NCBI RefSeq assembly: GCF_023559245.1
Contig: NZ_CP097462.1
Span: 2,414,001 to 2,478,000, forward strand
DNA: 64,000 bases
Direction of reading: 5' to 3'
From: Sphingomonas sp. KRR8
GTDB taxonomy: Bacteria > Pseudomonadota > Alphaproteobacteria > Sphingomonadales > Sphingomonadaceae
Part shown: positions 56,835 through 64,000 of the stretch, one piece after another
How the letters are laid out: each line of letters begins with the position of its first letter
Numbering within the stretch: position 1 is the stretch's first letter
The notes under the pieces: model-generated
What the model was told of the DNA's origin: nothing
Databases searched by the model: none
Seen by the model: the letters and a program-made list of their open reading frames with translations, nothing else
Program-made: the position numbers and the translations under genes

Positions 56835-59800
56835 TCACTCCGCGGGTTGCGGTTCGCCCCCGCCGAAGCCGGGGGCACGCTGCTCCGGCACTTCCTCATG
56901 CACGGCGTGAGCGGTGGCACGAAGGCCCTTGCCGAACTTACGCCCGATCCACTGCTCGATGTCGATCGCCAGGCTGAAGTAGGCGGGGACCAGCAGCAGG
57001 GTGAGCCCGGTCGACATGATCAGGCCGCCGATAACGGTGACGCCCATCGGCGCGCGCCAGCTTCCATCACCGCTGAGGCTCAAGGCGATCGGGATCATGC
57101 CGGCCACCATTGCCACCGTGGTCATCACGATCGGCTGGGCGCGCTTGTGGCCCGCCTCCACGATCGCCTCGTCCTTGTGCATGCCGTGGTTCATCATCTC
57201 CACCGCGAAATCGACCAGCAGGATCGAGTTCTTGGCGACGATGCCGAGCAGCATCAGAAGACCGATGAATACGGGAAGGCTCAAGGGCTGCCCCGCGATG
57301 TGCAGCGCGATCACTGCCCCAAGTGGCGCCAGGACCAGCGAACCCAGGTTCACGAACGGAACCAGGAAGCGCCGGTAGAGGAGCACCAGCACCGCGAACA
57401 CCAGGGCTACGCCCGCCAGCACCGCCAGGATGAAGTTCATGACCAGTTCGGCCTGCCACTTCTGCGATCCCAGCTGCAGGCGCTGAACGCCCTCGGGCAG
57501 GTTCTTGAGGGTCGGGAGCTGGTCGATCTTCTTCCATGCGTCGCCGGACACCAGGCCGGGTGCGAGATCGGCGCCGACCACGATCCGCTGCACCTGGTTG
57601 GTACGGTTGACCACCACCGGTCCCGAACTGAAGCTGATCTCGGCCACCGACTTGAGCGGCACCGATCCGCCGTTCGACGTCGGAACCGGCAGGTTCTCCA
57701 GGGTGGCGATGTCCTTACGCTCTGACTGGGCCAGGCTGACGATGATCGGCACCTGGCGATCAGACAGCGAGAAGCGCGCGCTGTTCTGGTCGATGTCACC
57801 GATCGTGGCGATGCGGATCGTCTGCGCCAGGGCCGACGTGCTGACACCAAGATCTGCGGCCAGGTCGAAGCGCGGCTTGATGATCAGCTCGGGGCGAACA
57901 TTGTCGCCCTGCACGCGGGGCGCCACGACCTCGGGCAGTTTCGACATCTCGGCTGCGATCTGATTGGCGACGTGGTTGAGCTGTTGCGGATCGTCGCCGC
58001 CCAGATACAGGCTGAGGGCGCGTCCGCCGCTTCCGGGGCCGCCATCGTTGCTGTTGAAGTTCACCCTCGCGTCCGGAATCTGCGCCAGCTGCGGATTGAT
58101 CTCGCGCTCGATCTGGAAGCTCTTCTTGGTCCGGTTCTTCTTGTAGAGCACGTTCACGAAGGCGGAGCCGGTGAAGCTGCGCATGAACACGTTCTCGACG
58201 TTCGGATTGCGCTTGATGATCGCTGCTGCCTCATCAGCCACGCGCATGGTCTGTTCGAGCGTGGTTCCCGGCGGCATCTGGATCCGGACGCTGCTGGATT
58301 CCTGATCCTGATCCGGCTGGAAGGCCATGGACAGCGTCGCGATACCCACGCCGGTCGAGGCGAGGATCAGGAAGCCTGCTCCAACCATCCAGATCCGGTG
58401 ATCGCGAAGCCGCGCCAGCCGCCGGCCGAGCCAGCTATTGGCGCGGGCCTGGGCCTCGGCGACCTTGCTGCTGTCGATGGTCCATCGAAGCGCTGCGAGG
58501 TAGCGCATCATCGACTTGCCGCCGGCATGCTCCTGCACGCCGTGGCTCTTGAGGAAATAAGCGGCGATCAGCGGCGTGATCATCCGGGCAACGAGCAGGC
58601 TCATCAGCACCGCGAGAACGACGGTGTACCCGAAGTTGCGGAAGAACTGGCCCGAGATGCCCGGCATGAGCGCGACCGGCAGGAAGACGGCGACGATCGA
58701 CATGGTAGTGGCAAGCACCGCCAGCCCGATCTCGTCGGCCGCGTCGATCGACGCCTGATAGGCGGACTTGCCCATCCGCATGTGGCGAACGATGTTCTCG
58801 ATCTCGACGATCGCGTCGTCCACTAGGACGCCGGCAACCAGGCTGAGCGCCAGCAGCGACAGCCCGTTCAGGTTGATGGACATCAGGTCCATGAACCAGA
58901 AGGCGGGGATGGCCGACAGCGGAATGGCGAGCGCGCTGATCAGGGTGGCGCGAATGTCGCGAAGGAACAGGAACACGACCAGCACCGCGAGGACCGCACC
59001 CTCGACCAGGCCGTCGATCGCGCTGCTATACTGCAGCTTGGTGCGGTCGACGCTGTTGTCGATCTCCAGGAAGTGGACCCGCGGGTCCTCCTTCTCGATC
59101 TTGTGCAGTTCCTTCCAGGTATTGTCGTAGGCGGTCACGTCGGACGCACCCTTTGCCCGGGCGACGTTGAAACTGACCACCGGGCGGCCACCATATTGCG
59201 CCGCCGAGCGAGCCTCGGCCGCTGCGTCCTGGACCTGGGCAATGTCACCCAGGCGAATGAAGCGTCCACCGGGCAGCGCAATCTGCTTCTGCGACAGCTC
59301 CTGCGCGGTTTGCGAGTTGCCGAGCACGCGCACGGTCTGCTCTGACCCGGCGATCTGGGCGCGGCCGCCGGCGGCGTTGAGGTTGAGGGTGCGCAGCTGC
59401 GCATTGACCTGCGCGGCGGTGATGCCCTGCGACTGCAACGATGCCGGGTCGAGGACGATACGGATCTGGCGGTCGACGCCGCCTTCGCGGGTGACCTGCG
59501 CAACACCATCCTGGCTGAGCAGCCGGCGCGATACCTTGCCGTCGATGTACCAGCTGAGGTCCGCCAGGCTCATGTCGGTGGTCTGGGCGGCGATGTAGAC
59601 GAAGCTGTCGCCGTTCACCTTCACCCGGTTGATCTGCGGCTCGAGGATCCCCTCGGGCAGGTCGCCACGGATCTGCGCGATCGCGTCGCGGACGTCATTC
59701 ACCGCCCGGTCGGTGGGGGTGCCGATCTTGAACTGAACGAAGGTGTTGCTGGTGCCTTCGCGCACGTCCGAGTTGATCTCGTCGATTCCCTCGACGCCGC

Positions 59801-60023
59801 GCACCGCCGCCTCGACCTTCTGGGTGACCTGGTTGACCAGTTCGGACGGCGCCGCGCCCGGCTGCGAGATGGTGACGGTAGCGGCCGGAAAATCGATGTC
59901 CGGATTGTCCGTCACTTCCATCGTCGCGAAGGCGTAGATGCCGGTCAGCAGCAGCGCGATGAAGAGGACGATCGGCGGCACCGGGTTGCGGATGCACCAG
60001 GCGGAGATGTTGCGGAAACTCAT
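56835..60023 (-). CDS. RND efflux transporter permease (HAE1 family)
   Basis: Proton-driven tripartite efflux pump subunit. The 1062-residue protein has the duplicated layout of AcrB-like proteins: helix 1 at the N-terminus ([17 protein letters not shown]), periplasmic porter domain, and the helix-4 proton-relay pair in [13 protein letters not shown]; later [14 protein letters not shown] and [17 protein letters not shown]. Substrate class is not clear (multidrug or solvent). The adaptor gene lies upstream, 24 bases away; no outer-membrane TolC-type factor is encoded here. Confidence 0.93.
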   Translation of the reverse strand: MSFRNISAWCIRNPVPPIVLFIALLLTGIYAFATMEVTDNPDIDFPAATVTISQPGAAPSELVNQVTQKVEAAVRGVEGIDEINSDVREGTSNTFVQFKIGTPTDRAVNDVRDAIAQIRGDLPEGILEPQINRVKVNGDSFVYIAAQTTDMSLADLSWYIDGKVSRRLLSQDGVAQVTREGGVDRQIRIVLDPASLQSQGITAAQVNAQLRTLNLNAAGGRAQIAGSEQTVRVLGNSQTAQELSQKQIALPGGRFIRLGDIAQVQDAAAEARSAAQYGGRPVVSFNVARAKGASDVTAYDNTWKELHKIEKEDPRVHFLEIDNSVDRTKLQYSSAIDGLVEGAVLAVLVVFLFLRDIRATLISALAIPLSAIPAFWFMDLMSINLNGLSLLALSLVAGVLVDDAIVEIENIVRHMRMGKSAYQASIDAADEIGLAVLATTMSIVAVFLPVALMPGISGQFFRNFGYTVVLAVLMSLLVARMITPLIAAYFLKSHGVQEHAGGKSMMRYLAALRWTIDSSKVAEAQARANSWLGRRLARLRDHRIWMVGAGFLILASTGVGIATLSMAFQPDQDQESSSVRIQMPPGTTLEQTMRVADEAAAIIKRNPNVENVFMRSFTGSAFVNVLYKKNRTKKSFQIEREINPQLAQIPDARVNFNSNDGGPGSGGRALSLYLGGDDPQQLNHVANQIAAEMSKLPEVVAPRVQGDNVRPELIIKPRFDLAADLGVSTSALAQTIRIATIGDIDQNSARFSLSDRQVPIIVSLAQSERKDIATLENLPVPTSNGGSVPLKSVAEISFSSGPVVVNRTNQVQRIVVGADLAPGLVSGDAWKKIDQLPTLKNLPEGVQRLQLGSQKWQAELVMNFILAVLAGVALVFAVLVLLYRRFLVPFVNLGSLVLAPLGAVIALHIAGQPLSLPVFIGLLMLLGIVAKNSILLVDFAVEMMNHGMHKDEAIVEAGHKRAQPIVMTTVAMVAGMIPIALSLSGDGSWRAPMGVTVIGGLIMSTGLTLLLVPAYFSLAIDIEQWIGRKFGKGLRATAHAVHEEVPEQRAPGFGGGEPQPAE

Positions 60024-60047
60024 GGCGCGGGGCCGTCCTTGGTAAAG

Positions 60048-61235
60048 TTAGCGCGCCGCCTGGCGCTTGGGATTGATCTTCTGGCCCGGGTTCAGGAACG
60101 GCCCGGCCGAGAGGACCACCGTCTCCGTGCCGTTCAGGCCGTCGATCACGCTCACGCCCACTTCGCTGACGTTGCCGATCTTCACCGCGCGGCGCTCGAC
60201 CTGGTTCTTGGCGTTGACGACGTAGACATAGTTTCCGTCCTCGTCGGCCAGCACCGCGCTCTGCGGAAGGATCGGCGCGGTGGTGGCGCCGGAGGTGATC
60301 CGGGCGTCCGCGAAGCCGCCTGGGCGGATGTCGGAGGAGTAGGGGATGGCGATCCGCACTTCGCCGAGCCGGCTTTGCGGATCGATCACGGGGGCAACCT
60401 GCCAGATGGTGCCGGACACGCTGCGCTGGGCACCGATCGGAGTGACCGACGCGGGCATGCCGACCTTGAGCGCCGCCAAGTCCTGCTGGCTGACCTGCGC
60501 GCGCATTTCCATCTCACCGCCCTTGGCGATTCGGAACAGGCCCTGGCTGCCCGCGCCGATCACCTGTCCAACCTCGAGGTTGCGCTGGAGCACGAGGCCG
60601 CTGGTCGGTGCCCGGATGTCGAGCAGTCCGATGCCGGCGCGGGTCGCGCCGAGCTGTGCCTGTGCAACGCGGATCTGGGCCTGTGCCTGATCGCGCGCGG
60701 CTCGGCGGCTCTCGAGCTCCGCTTTGGAGATGAAGCCGCGATTCACCAGCGAGGCGGCGCGGTCGTAGTTGGATTGCGCGAGCGCGGCCGATGCACGCGC
60801 CGAGTCGACCGCAGCGGCCAGCTGCGCGGCGGTCTGGGTCTGCACCGAGCGATCCACCGTCGCCAGCGTCTGGCCTGCGTTGACCCAGCTGCCGGCGTCG
60901 ACCAGCACCGCGGTGACACGCCCGCCGGTGCCTGCGGCGCCGACCGGCTGGTCGCGCCTGGCTGCCAGCGCTCCCGTCGCCGAGATGACCCTGGCGACCT
61001 GCGTGCGGCCGGGCACGACCACAGTCACGGTCGGAACCTGCCCGCCCTTGCCGGCGCTGCCCGCCGCCGCGGAGGAGGCAGCGGCCGATTGCTTGCGCGA
61101 ATGGCCTATCAGGAAATAGCCCGCCAGCAGCACTGCCACCGCGACAAAGGCGCCGATCGCCAGATTGCGGTTACGCCGGGAGCGATCGACTACTACCAGA
61201 GTGTCCGAACGCTCGAGCCGAGTCTCGCGATTCAT
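60048..61235 (-). CDS. RND efflux periplasmic adaptor subunit
   Basis: Membrane-fusion protein connecting the RND permease to a TolC-like exit duct. From ATG 61235, 395 residues: an N-terminal membrane anchor (NLAIGAFVAVAVLLAGYFLIG), then a lipoyl-type domain (VTAVLVDAGSWVNAGQTLATVD), an Ala/Gln-rich helical hairpin, and beta-barrel and membrane-proximal domains (AQVSQQDLAALKVGMPASV). A TTG at 61241 is an alternative start. Operon with the permease downstream. In the 201-base region upstream a short palindrome CTCTA-G-TAGAG sits at 61293-61303. Confidence 0.9.
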   Translation of the reverse strand: MNRETRLERSDTLVVVDRSRRNRNLAIGAFVAVAVLLAGYFLIGHSRKQSAAASSAAAGSAGKGGQVPTVTVVVPGRTQVARVISATGALAARRDQPVGAAGTGGRVTAVLVDAGSWVNAGQTLATVDRSVQTQTAAQLAAAVDSARASAALAQSNYDRAASLVNRGFISKAELESRRAARDQAQAQIRVAQAQLGATRAGIGLLDIRAPTSGLVLQRNLEVGQVIGAGSQGLFRIAKGGEMEMRAQVSQQDLAALKVGMPASVTPIGAQRSVSGTIWQVAPVIDPQSRLGEVRIAIPYSSDIRPGGFADARITSGATTAPILPQSAVLADEDGNYVYVVNAKNQVERRAVKIGNVSEVGVSVIDGLNGTETVVLSAGPFLNPGQKINPKRQAAR

Positions 61236-61442
61236 GTCCAACGTCTTTCTATCCTGTGCCGTCTGGCAACTGTGCCGAGCGAAGCTGTATTACTCTAGTA
61301 GAGCACCAAGGGCAACAGGCCGCAATGGTGTCGGACCGGCAATGATTCTTCGATGAACGGCTATACCAGTGTCGCAAACCGTCATTTCGGCTATGGCTGG
61401 CTTCGACGGGAGTGACCCGCGAGGCTTTGTGAGGGAGCGACA

Positions 61443-61709
61443 ATGATCGGAGACAATGGGATCATCGGGACGATCGTCATCGGCCTGCTGGCCGGCGCGA
61501 TTGCGAAGCTGCTGATGCCGGGTAAGGATCCGGGTGGCTGCCTCATCACCATCCTGCTCGGCATTGCCGGCGCCCTGCTTGCCAAGTTCCTTGGCCAGAT
61601 CCTTGGTCTTTATCAGCCCGGTCAGAATGCCGGTTTCATCGCCGCGATCGTCGGCGCTTTCATCATCCTCTTCATCTACCGGATGATCGTCGGCCGCCGC
61701 CGCCTCTGA
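61443..61709 (+). CDS. GlsB/YeaQ/YmgE family stress-response membrane protein
   Basis: An 88-residue transglycosylase-associated membrane protein. It has the repeated Gly-rich pattern GTIVIGLLAGAIAKLLMPG-x-D and GGCLITILLGIAGALLAKFLG, then a final hydrophobic AIVGAFIILFIYRMIVG. Such proteins are often stress-induced. AGGGAG precedes the ATG by about six bases. Two relatives lie nearby at 62503 and 62861. Confidence 0.85.
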   Translation: MIGDNGIIGTIVIGLLAGAIAKLLMPGKDPGGCLITILLGIAGALLAKFLGQILGLYQPGQNAGFIAAIVGAFIILFIYRMIVGRRRL

Positions 61710-61778
61710 CAGCTCGCTTGTTCATCCTGCCTCCACTTGTGATGCTCCAGATTGAGCACGTCACAAGGGAGGCAGGAA

Positions 61779-62492
61779 ATGAAGTACGCCTGGTTTATCG
61801 GTCTGGCCCTGAGTTCAGCCGCCTTGCCACTCGCCGCCGAGGCGCAGCCGCTGGCCACTGTTGCAACCACCGGTGGAACACGCCTCGACATCGCCGCCAC
61901 GGGCGAAGTCTCGCGAGTGCCCGACGTGGCGATCATTGCGACGGGCGTCGTGACCCGCTCGGCCAATGCCGTCGACGCGCTGTCGCAGAATGCGGCACGG
62001 ATTGAGCGGGTTCGGGCCGCCCTGCGCCGCGCCGGAGTGGCGGAGCGCGACATTCAGACCAGTTCCGTCAGTCTCAATCCTGATTACGTCTATGCGGACG
62101 GTCAGCCACCGCGGCTTACGGGGTACCAGGCCACCAACCAGCTCAGCATCCGCTTCCGGGACATCCGCGCATCCGGTCGGATCATCGACGCCCTGGTCGC
62201 GGAAGGGGCGAACCAGGTCAGTGGCCCGACGCTGACCATCGACAAGCCCGAAGCCGCGCTCGACGAAGCGCGGACGAAAGCTCTTGCGGTGGGCCGCGCG
62301 CGCGCGGAACTCTACGCCCGAACGCTCGGGATGCAGGTGGTGCGGCTGGTGTCGGTGAGCGAGGGCGGTTCACCCTCGCAAGGTCCGATCCCGATGGCAG
62401 CGATGCGGGCCGAACGCTCATCCGATACGGCGATCGTCCCTGGCGAACAGCAGCTTTCGGTCACGCTGCAGATGAGTTTTGAGCTACGCTAG
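61779..62492 (+). CDS. SIMPL domain (DUF541) periplasmic protein
   Basis: A 237-residue secreted protein from ATG 61779, with GGGAGGCAGGAA just upstream as a strong ribosome-binding site. The signal peptide ends AEAQP. The mature SIMPL domain has LDIAATGEVSRVPDVAIIATGV, IQTSSVSLNPDYVY, GYQATNQLSIRFRD and ALAVGRARAELYARTLGM, a fold seen in proteins of E. coli YggE type (oxidative stress) and in a kinase-associated family. Precise role unclear. Confidence 0.82.
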   Translation: MKYAWFIGLALSSAALPLAAEAQPLATVATTGGTRLDIAATGEVSRVPDVAIIATGVVTRSANAVDALSQNAARIERVRAALRRAGVAERDIQTSSVSLNPDYVYADGQPPRLTGYQATNQLSIRFRDIRASGRIIDALVAEGANQVSGPTLTIDKPEAALDEARTKALAVGRARAELYARTLGMQVVRLVSVSEGGSPSQGPIPMAAMRAERSSDTAIVPGEQQLSVTLQMSFELR

Positions 62493-62502
62493 AGCGCGGG
62501 CT

Positions 62503-62784
62503 TCATCGACCCAAGCCCGGCCTGATGCGCCGGGCGACGATGACACCACCGAGTACGAAGTTGGCGCCGAGCAAGCCGATCAGCAGGTTCGGCAGGGAAA
62601 AGCCCGCCAGGTCGACCTTGGTGCCGAACAGTGGTGCGATCAGAAGGGCGCCCAAGGCAGCACCGACCATTCCAAGGATGACCAGCAAGACGATGGTGCG
62701 CGGCCGTTCGAAGGCTCCAACCACGCTCGAAAGCCAGCCAATGGCGGCGCCGCCAACAAGAAGAAGCAACCAGGTCCAGGGCAT
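62503..62784 (-). CDS. GlsB/YeaQ-like small membrane protein
   Basis: A 93-residue protein with three to four hydrophobic stretches: TWLLLLVGGAAIGWLSSVVGAF, TIVLLVILGMVGAALGALLIAPLF and NLLIGLLGANFVLGGVIVARR. It resembles the other transglycosylase-associated proteins in this region but is more divergent (VGAFERP replaces the usual loop). It ends 10 bases after the SIMPL gene on the opposite strand. Confidence 0.7.
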   Translation of the reverse strand: MPWTWLLLLVGGAAIGWLSSVVGAFERPRTIVLLVILGMVGAALGALLIAPLFGTKVDLAGFSLPNLLIGLLGANFVLGGVIVARRIRPGLGR

Positions 62785-62804
62785 TGGCGGGGCCTAAACG
62801 CAAG

Positions 62805-62836
62805 AAGGCCGCGCTTCAATGATGAAGCGCGGCCTT
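62805..62836 (-). terminator. Long hairpin after the third GlsB-like gene
   Basis: A perfect 14-base stem AAGGCCGCGCTTCA (62805-62818) with TGAAGCGCGGCCTT (62823-62836) and a four-base loop, located 24 bases after the gene that ends at 62861. On the minus strand it is followed by CTTG and a short T stretch (GTTT), enough for probable termination of that gene. Confidence 0.75.
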
Positions 62837-62860
62837 CCTGTTGTGTGTCAGTTTCGCAGC

Positions 62861-63118
62861 TTAGCGAACGCTACCGCGACGAACCAGGTTCACGATCGCG
62901 AGCAGGACGATGGCGCCCAGCAGGGAGTAGAGGAAGCTCTGCAGCGTGATGCCATTGTTCAGGCTGGCGCCACCGCCGAGCAGGAAGCCGGCAATTGCCG
63001 CACCGATAATGCCGACGATCACGTTAAGCAGGATGCCCTGCTGACCGTCGGTGCGCATGACAATGCTAGCAAGCCAACCGCAAATGCCGCCGACCACGAG
63101 CCAGATAATAAAACCCAT
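62861..63118 (-). CDS. GlsB/YeaQ/YmgE family stress-response membrane protein
   Basis: An 85-residue transglycosylase-associated protein from ATG 63118: FIIWLVVGGICGWLASIVMRTD, GILLNVIVGIIGAAIAGFLLGGG, then LQSFLYSLLGAIVLLAIVN. AGGAGG-like sequence (GGAGGGAAC) lies just upstream on the coding strand. The family is linked to general stress in enterobacteria. Upstream extension to 63205 is not needed. Confidence 0.87.
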   Translation of the reverse strand: MGFIIWLVVGGICGWLASIVMRTDGQQGILLNVIVGIIGAAIAGFLLGGGASLNNGITLQSFLYSLLGAIVLLAIVNLVRRGSVR

Positions 63119-63240
63119 GTGCGTTCCCTCCTGTATCGTCCGCTTGTTGCTGCGGACCTTATGGCGACAAGACGCACTCACGTGCATCTTGTTCCGCCCC
63201 AGCAACAGCCGGGGGAGGGAACGGTTCCGTAACGACTATG

Positions 63241-63540
63241 TCAATAGCGTTGCTGTCGCTCGTATACCGAACGATAGTGCTGGATGCGCGTGACCCGCAG
63301 GCCAGGCATGCCACTGCGGTCCACCGCGCGCTGCCAGCTGGCGAACTCCTCAAGGCTGAGGCCATAGCGCTGGCATACCTCGTCGACCGTCAGCAGCCCC
63401 CCGGCAACCGCGGCAACGACTTCGGCCTTACGCCGCACGACCCAGCGGGTGGTGCTCGCGGGCGGAAGCTTGTCCAGCGTCAGCGGCTCGCCAAGCGGGC
63501 CGATCACCTGATGCGGACGGAACTTCTGATTTTCTAGCAT
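63241..63540 (-). CDS. sciP: DUF1153 protein, CtrA inhibitor SciP
   Basis: A small 99-residue DNA-binding regulator that represses CtrA-activated transcription in the alphaproteobacterial cell cycle. The sequence shows the SciP pattern: HQVIGPLGEPLTLDKLPP, TRWVVRRKAEVVAAVAGG, LLTVDEVCQRYGLSLEEFASWQRAV and MPGLRVTRIQHYR. Full length. It is divergent from mnmA, sharing a long intergenic region of 336 bases. Confidence 0.93.
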   Translation of the reverse strand: MLENQKFRPHQVIGPLGEPLTLDKLPPASTTRWVVRRKAEVVAAVAGGLLTVDEVCQRYGLSLEEFASWQRAVDRSGMPGLRVTRIQHYRSVYERQQRY

Positions 63541-63876
63541 TACTTCCTCAAAGCCCGCTTAGTGGTTCTGCCGGCGGTTTACCGGCGCCCCGTTGAAGGA
63601 AAGCTGAAATCTGCTGGTAAACGTCACGCTTACTCCTTGCTTTTGGTTCGTGACCGCAACGCTGCCACCGCGGCGAAGCCACCGGTCCAATGGCTTTGCT
63701 CGGCCGGAGAGGTCTCCCGCCCGGCAAGGAAGCGGACCAGCGTCTCCTGACCATCGCGGCCAAGCGGCATCGCCGGGACAAAGCTCCTCGGCTGGTGGGT
63801 CAACGAGTGGCTTCCTTACCTAACATTCTGCCGCCCTAGCGAAGGAGGGTGAACTTCGCGTAAAGAAGGCCCGTCC
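63541..63876. other. Intergenic region between sciP and mnmA
   Basis: This 336-base divergent stretch carries no convincing gene. A minus-strand frame at 63548-63781 encodes a 77-residue Arg/Pro-rich sequence with no recognised pattern and is judged a shadow. No clear CtrA site (TTAA-N7-TTAA) was found. GAAGGAGGG lies at 63841-63849 but is about 27 bases before the mnmA ATG, too far for a direct ribosome-binding site. Confidence 0.4.
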
Positions 63877-64000
63877 ATGAACATCGATTTCGCCCTGTCA
63901 AAGCCCGCTTCCGCGGCTCGTATCGTCGTCGCCATGTCGGGCGGGGTCGACAGTTCGGTCGTGGCCGGGCTTGCCGCAAGCACCGGCGCCGAGGTGATCG
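63877..64000 (+). CDS. mnmA: tRNA-specific 2-thiouridylase, 3'-truncated
   Basis: 5' end of MnmA (TrmU), which thiolates U34 of tRNA-Lys, -Glu and -Gln. The first about 41 residues are visible: a short variable N-terminus, then [18 protein letters not shown], the PP-loop ATP-pyrophosphatase motif that is near-diagnostic of this enzyme. The gene runs off the window. AGAAGG about 8-13 bases before the ATG may serve as ribosome-binding site. Confidence 0.82.
   Translation, partial: MNIDFALSKPASAARIVVAMSGGVDSSVVAGLAASTGAEVI

Noticed and set aside
60039..61298. 419-codon plus-strand frame opposite the RND adaptor
   Set aside because: Antisense of a canonical membrane-fusion protein; no supporting motif.
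63548..63781. 77-codon minus-strand frame upstream of sciP
   Set aside because: Very Arg/Pro/Ser-rich, no recognised pattern and no ribosome-binding site.

Overview
The window is a GC-rich, gene-dense chromosomal segment from an alphaproteobacterium, most likely a member of the Sphingomonadaceae. The basis is family-level: a SciP/DUF1153 CtrA inhibitor, an ATP12 F1-assembly chaperone, a DUF445 protein, a phasin, glpX-recJ, and fixK/FNR-style control of a ccoNOQP-GHIS set. Species cannot be named from sequence alone. Many genes start at GTG or TTG and overlap their predecessor by 1-8 bases, so translational coupling is common. Layout: 0-2.7 kb holds the 3' end of glpX, recJ and tRNA-Glu(TTC); a group III truncated hemoglobin lies on the other strand at 2.8-3.2 kb. 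3.7-25.4 kb is one large surface-polysaccharide locus of the ABC-transporter (group 2 capsule) type. It encodes GDP-mannose supply (manA, manC), GDP-D-rhamnose synthesis (gmd, an rmd-like reductase), a complete Kdo branch (kdsD, kdsB, kdsA), export machinery (kpsE, kpsM, kpsT and, on the minus strand, kpsD), Kdo-linker transferases (kpsC, kpsS), five GT4 glycosyltransferases and an unusual FkbM methyltransferase fused to coiled coils and a DUF4214-like domain. The simplest reading is a Kdo-anchored, D-rhamnose and/or mannose-containing glycan polymerised in the cytoplasm and exported whole.

25.6-27.2 kb holds two outer-membrane beta-barrel genes (one with polyproline tails, one OmpW). 27.4-36.6 kb is a cbb3 oxidase cluster, ccoN-O-Q-P-G-H-I-S-hemN, ending in a tiny Cys/His/Met-rich protein, with an FNR/FixK box between ompW and ccoN. 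36.6-40.7 kb has a lone EAL phosphodiesterase and the glutathione-dependent formaldehyde pathway (frmA, VOC protein, S-formylglutathione hydrolase) plus an SDR. 40.7-41.8 kb looks accessory: a Panacea (SocA/PanA-like) antitoxin-domain gene overlapping a small two-helix membrane ORF, a candidate toxin-antitoxin pair. 41.9-46.5 kb is the propionyl-CoA to succinyl-CoA route (biotin carboxylase subunit and methylmalonyl-CoA mutase) with an LprI-type gene wedged between.

46.5-56.8 kb is housekeeping: rarD, a DUF4893 lipoprotein, murA, clpS, phasin, gmk, an ATP12 chaperone, an HAD phosphatase, an RluC/D pseudouridine synthase, a GNAT protein and a DUF445 protein. 56.8-61.2 kb is an RND efflux adaptor and permease pair. 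61.4-63.1 kb has three small GlsB/YeaQ-like membrane proteins around a SIMPL protein, then sciP and the 5' end of mnmA. The least explained items are the coiled-coil methyltransferase, the Panacea/two-helix pair, the single-module KpsC, the Cys/His/Met peptide behind hemN, and a 14-base element shared by the phasin promoter and the leader of an outer-membrane protein gene.
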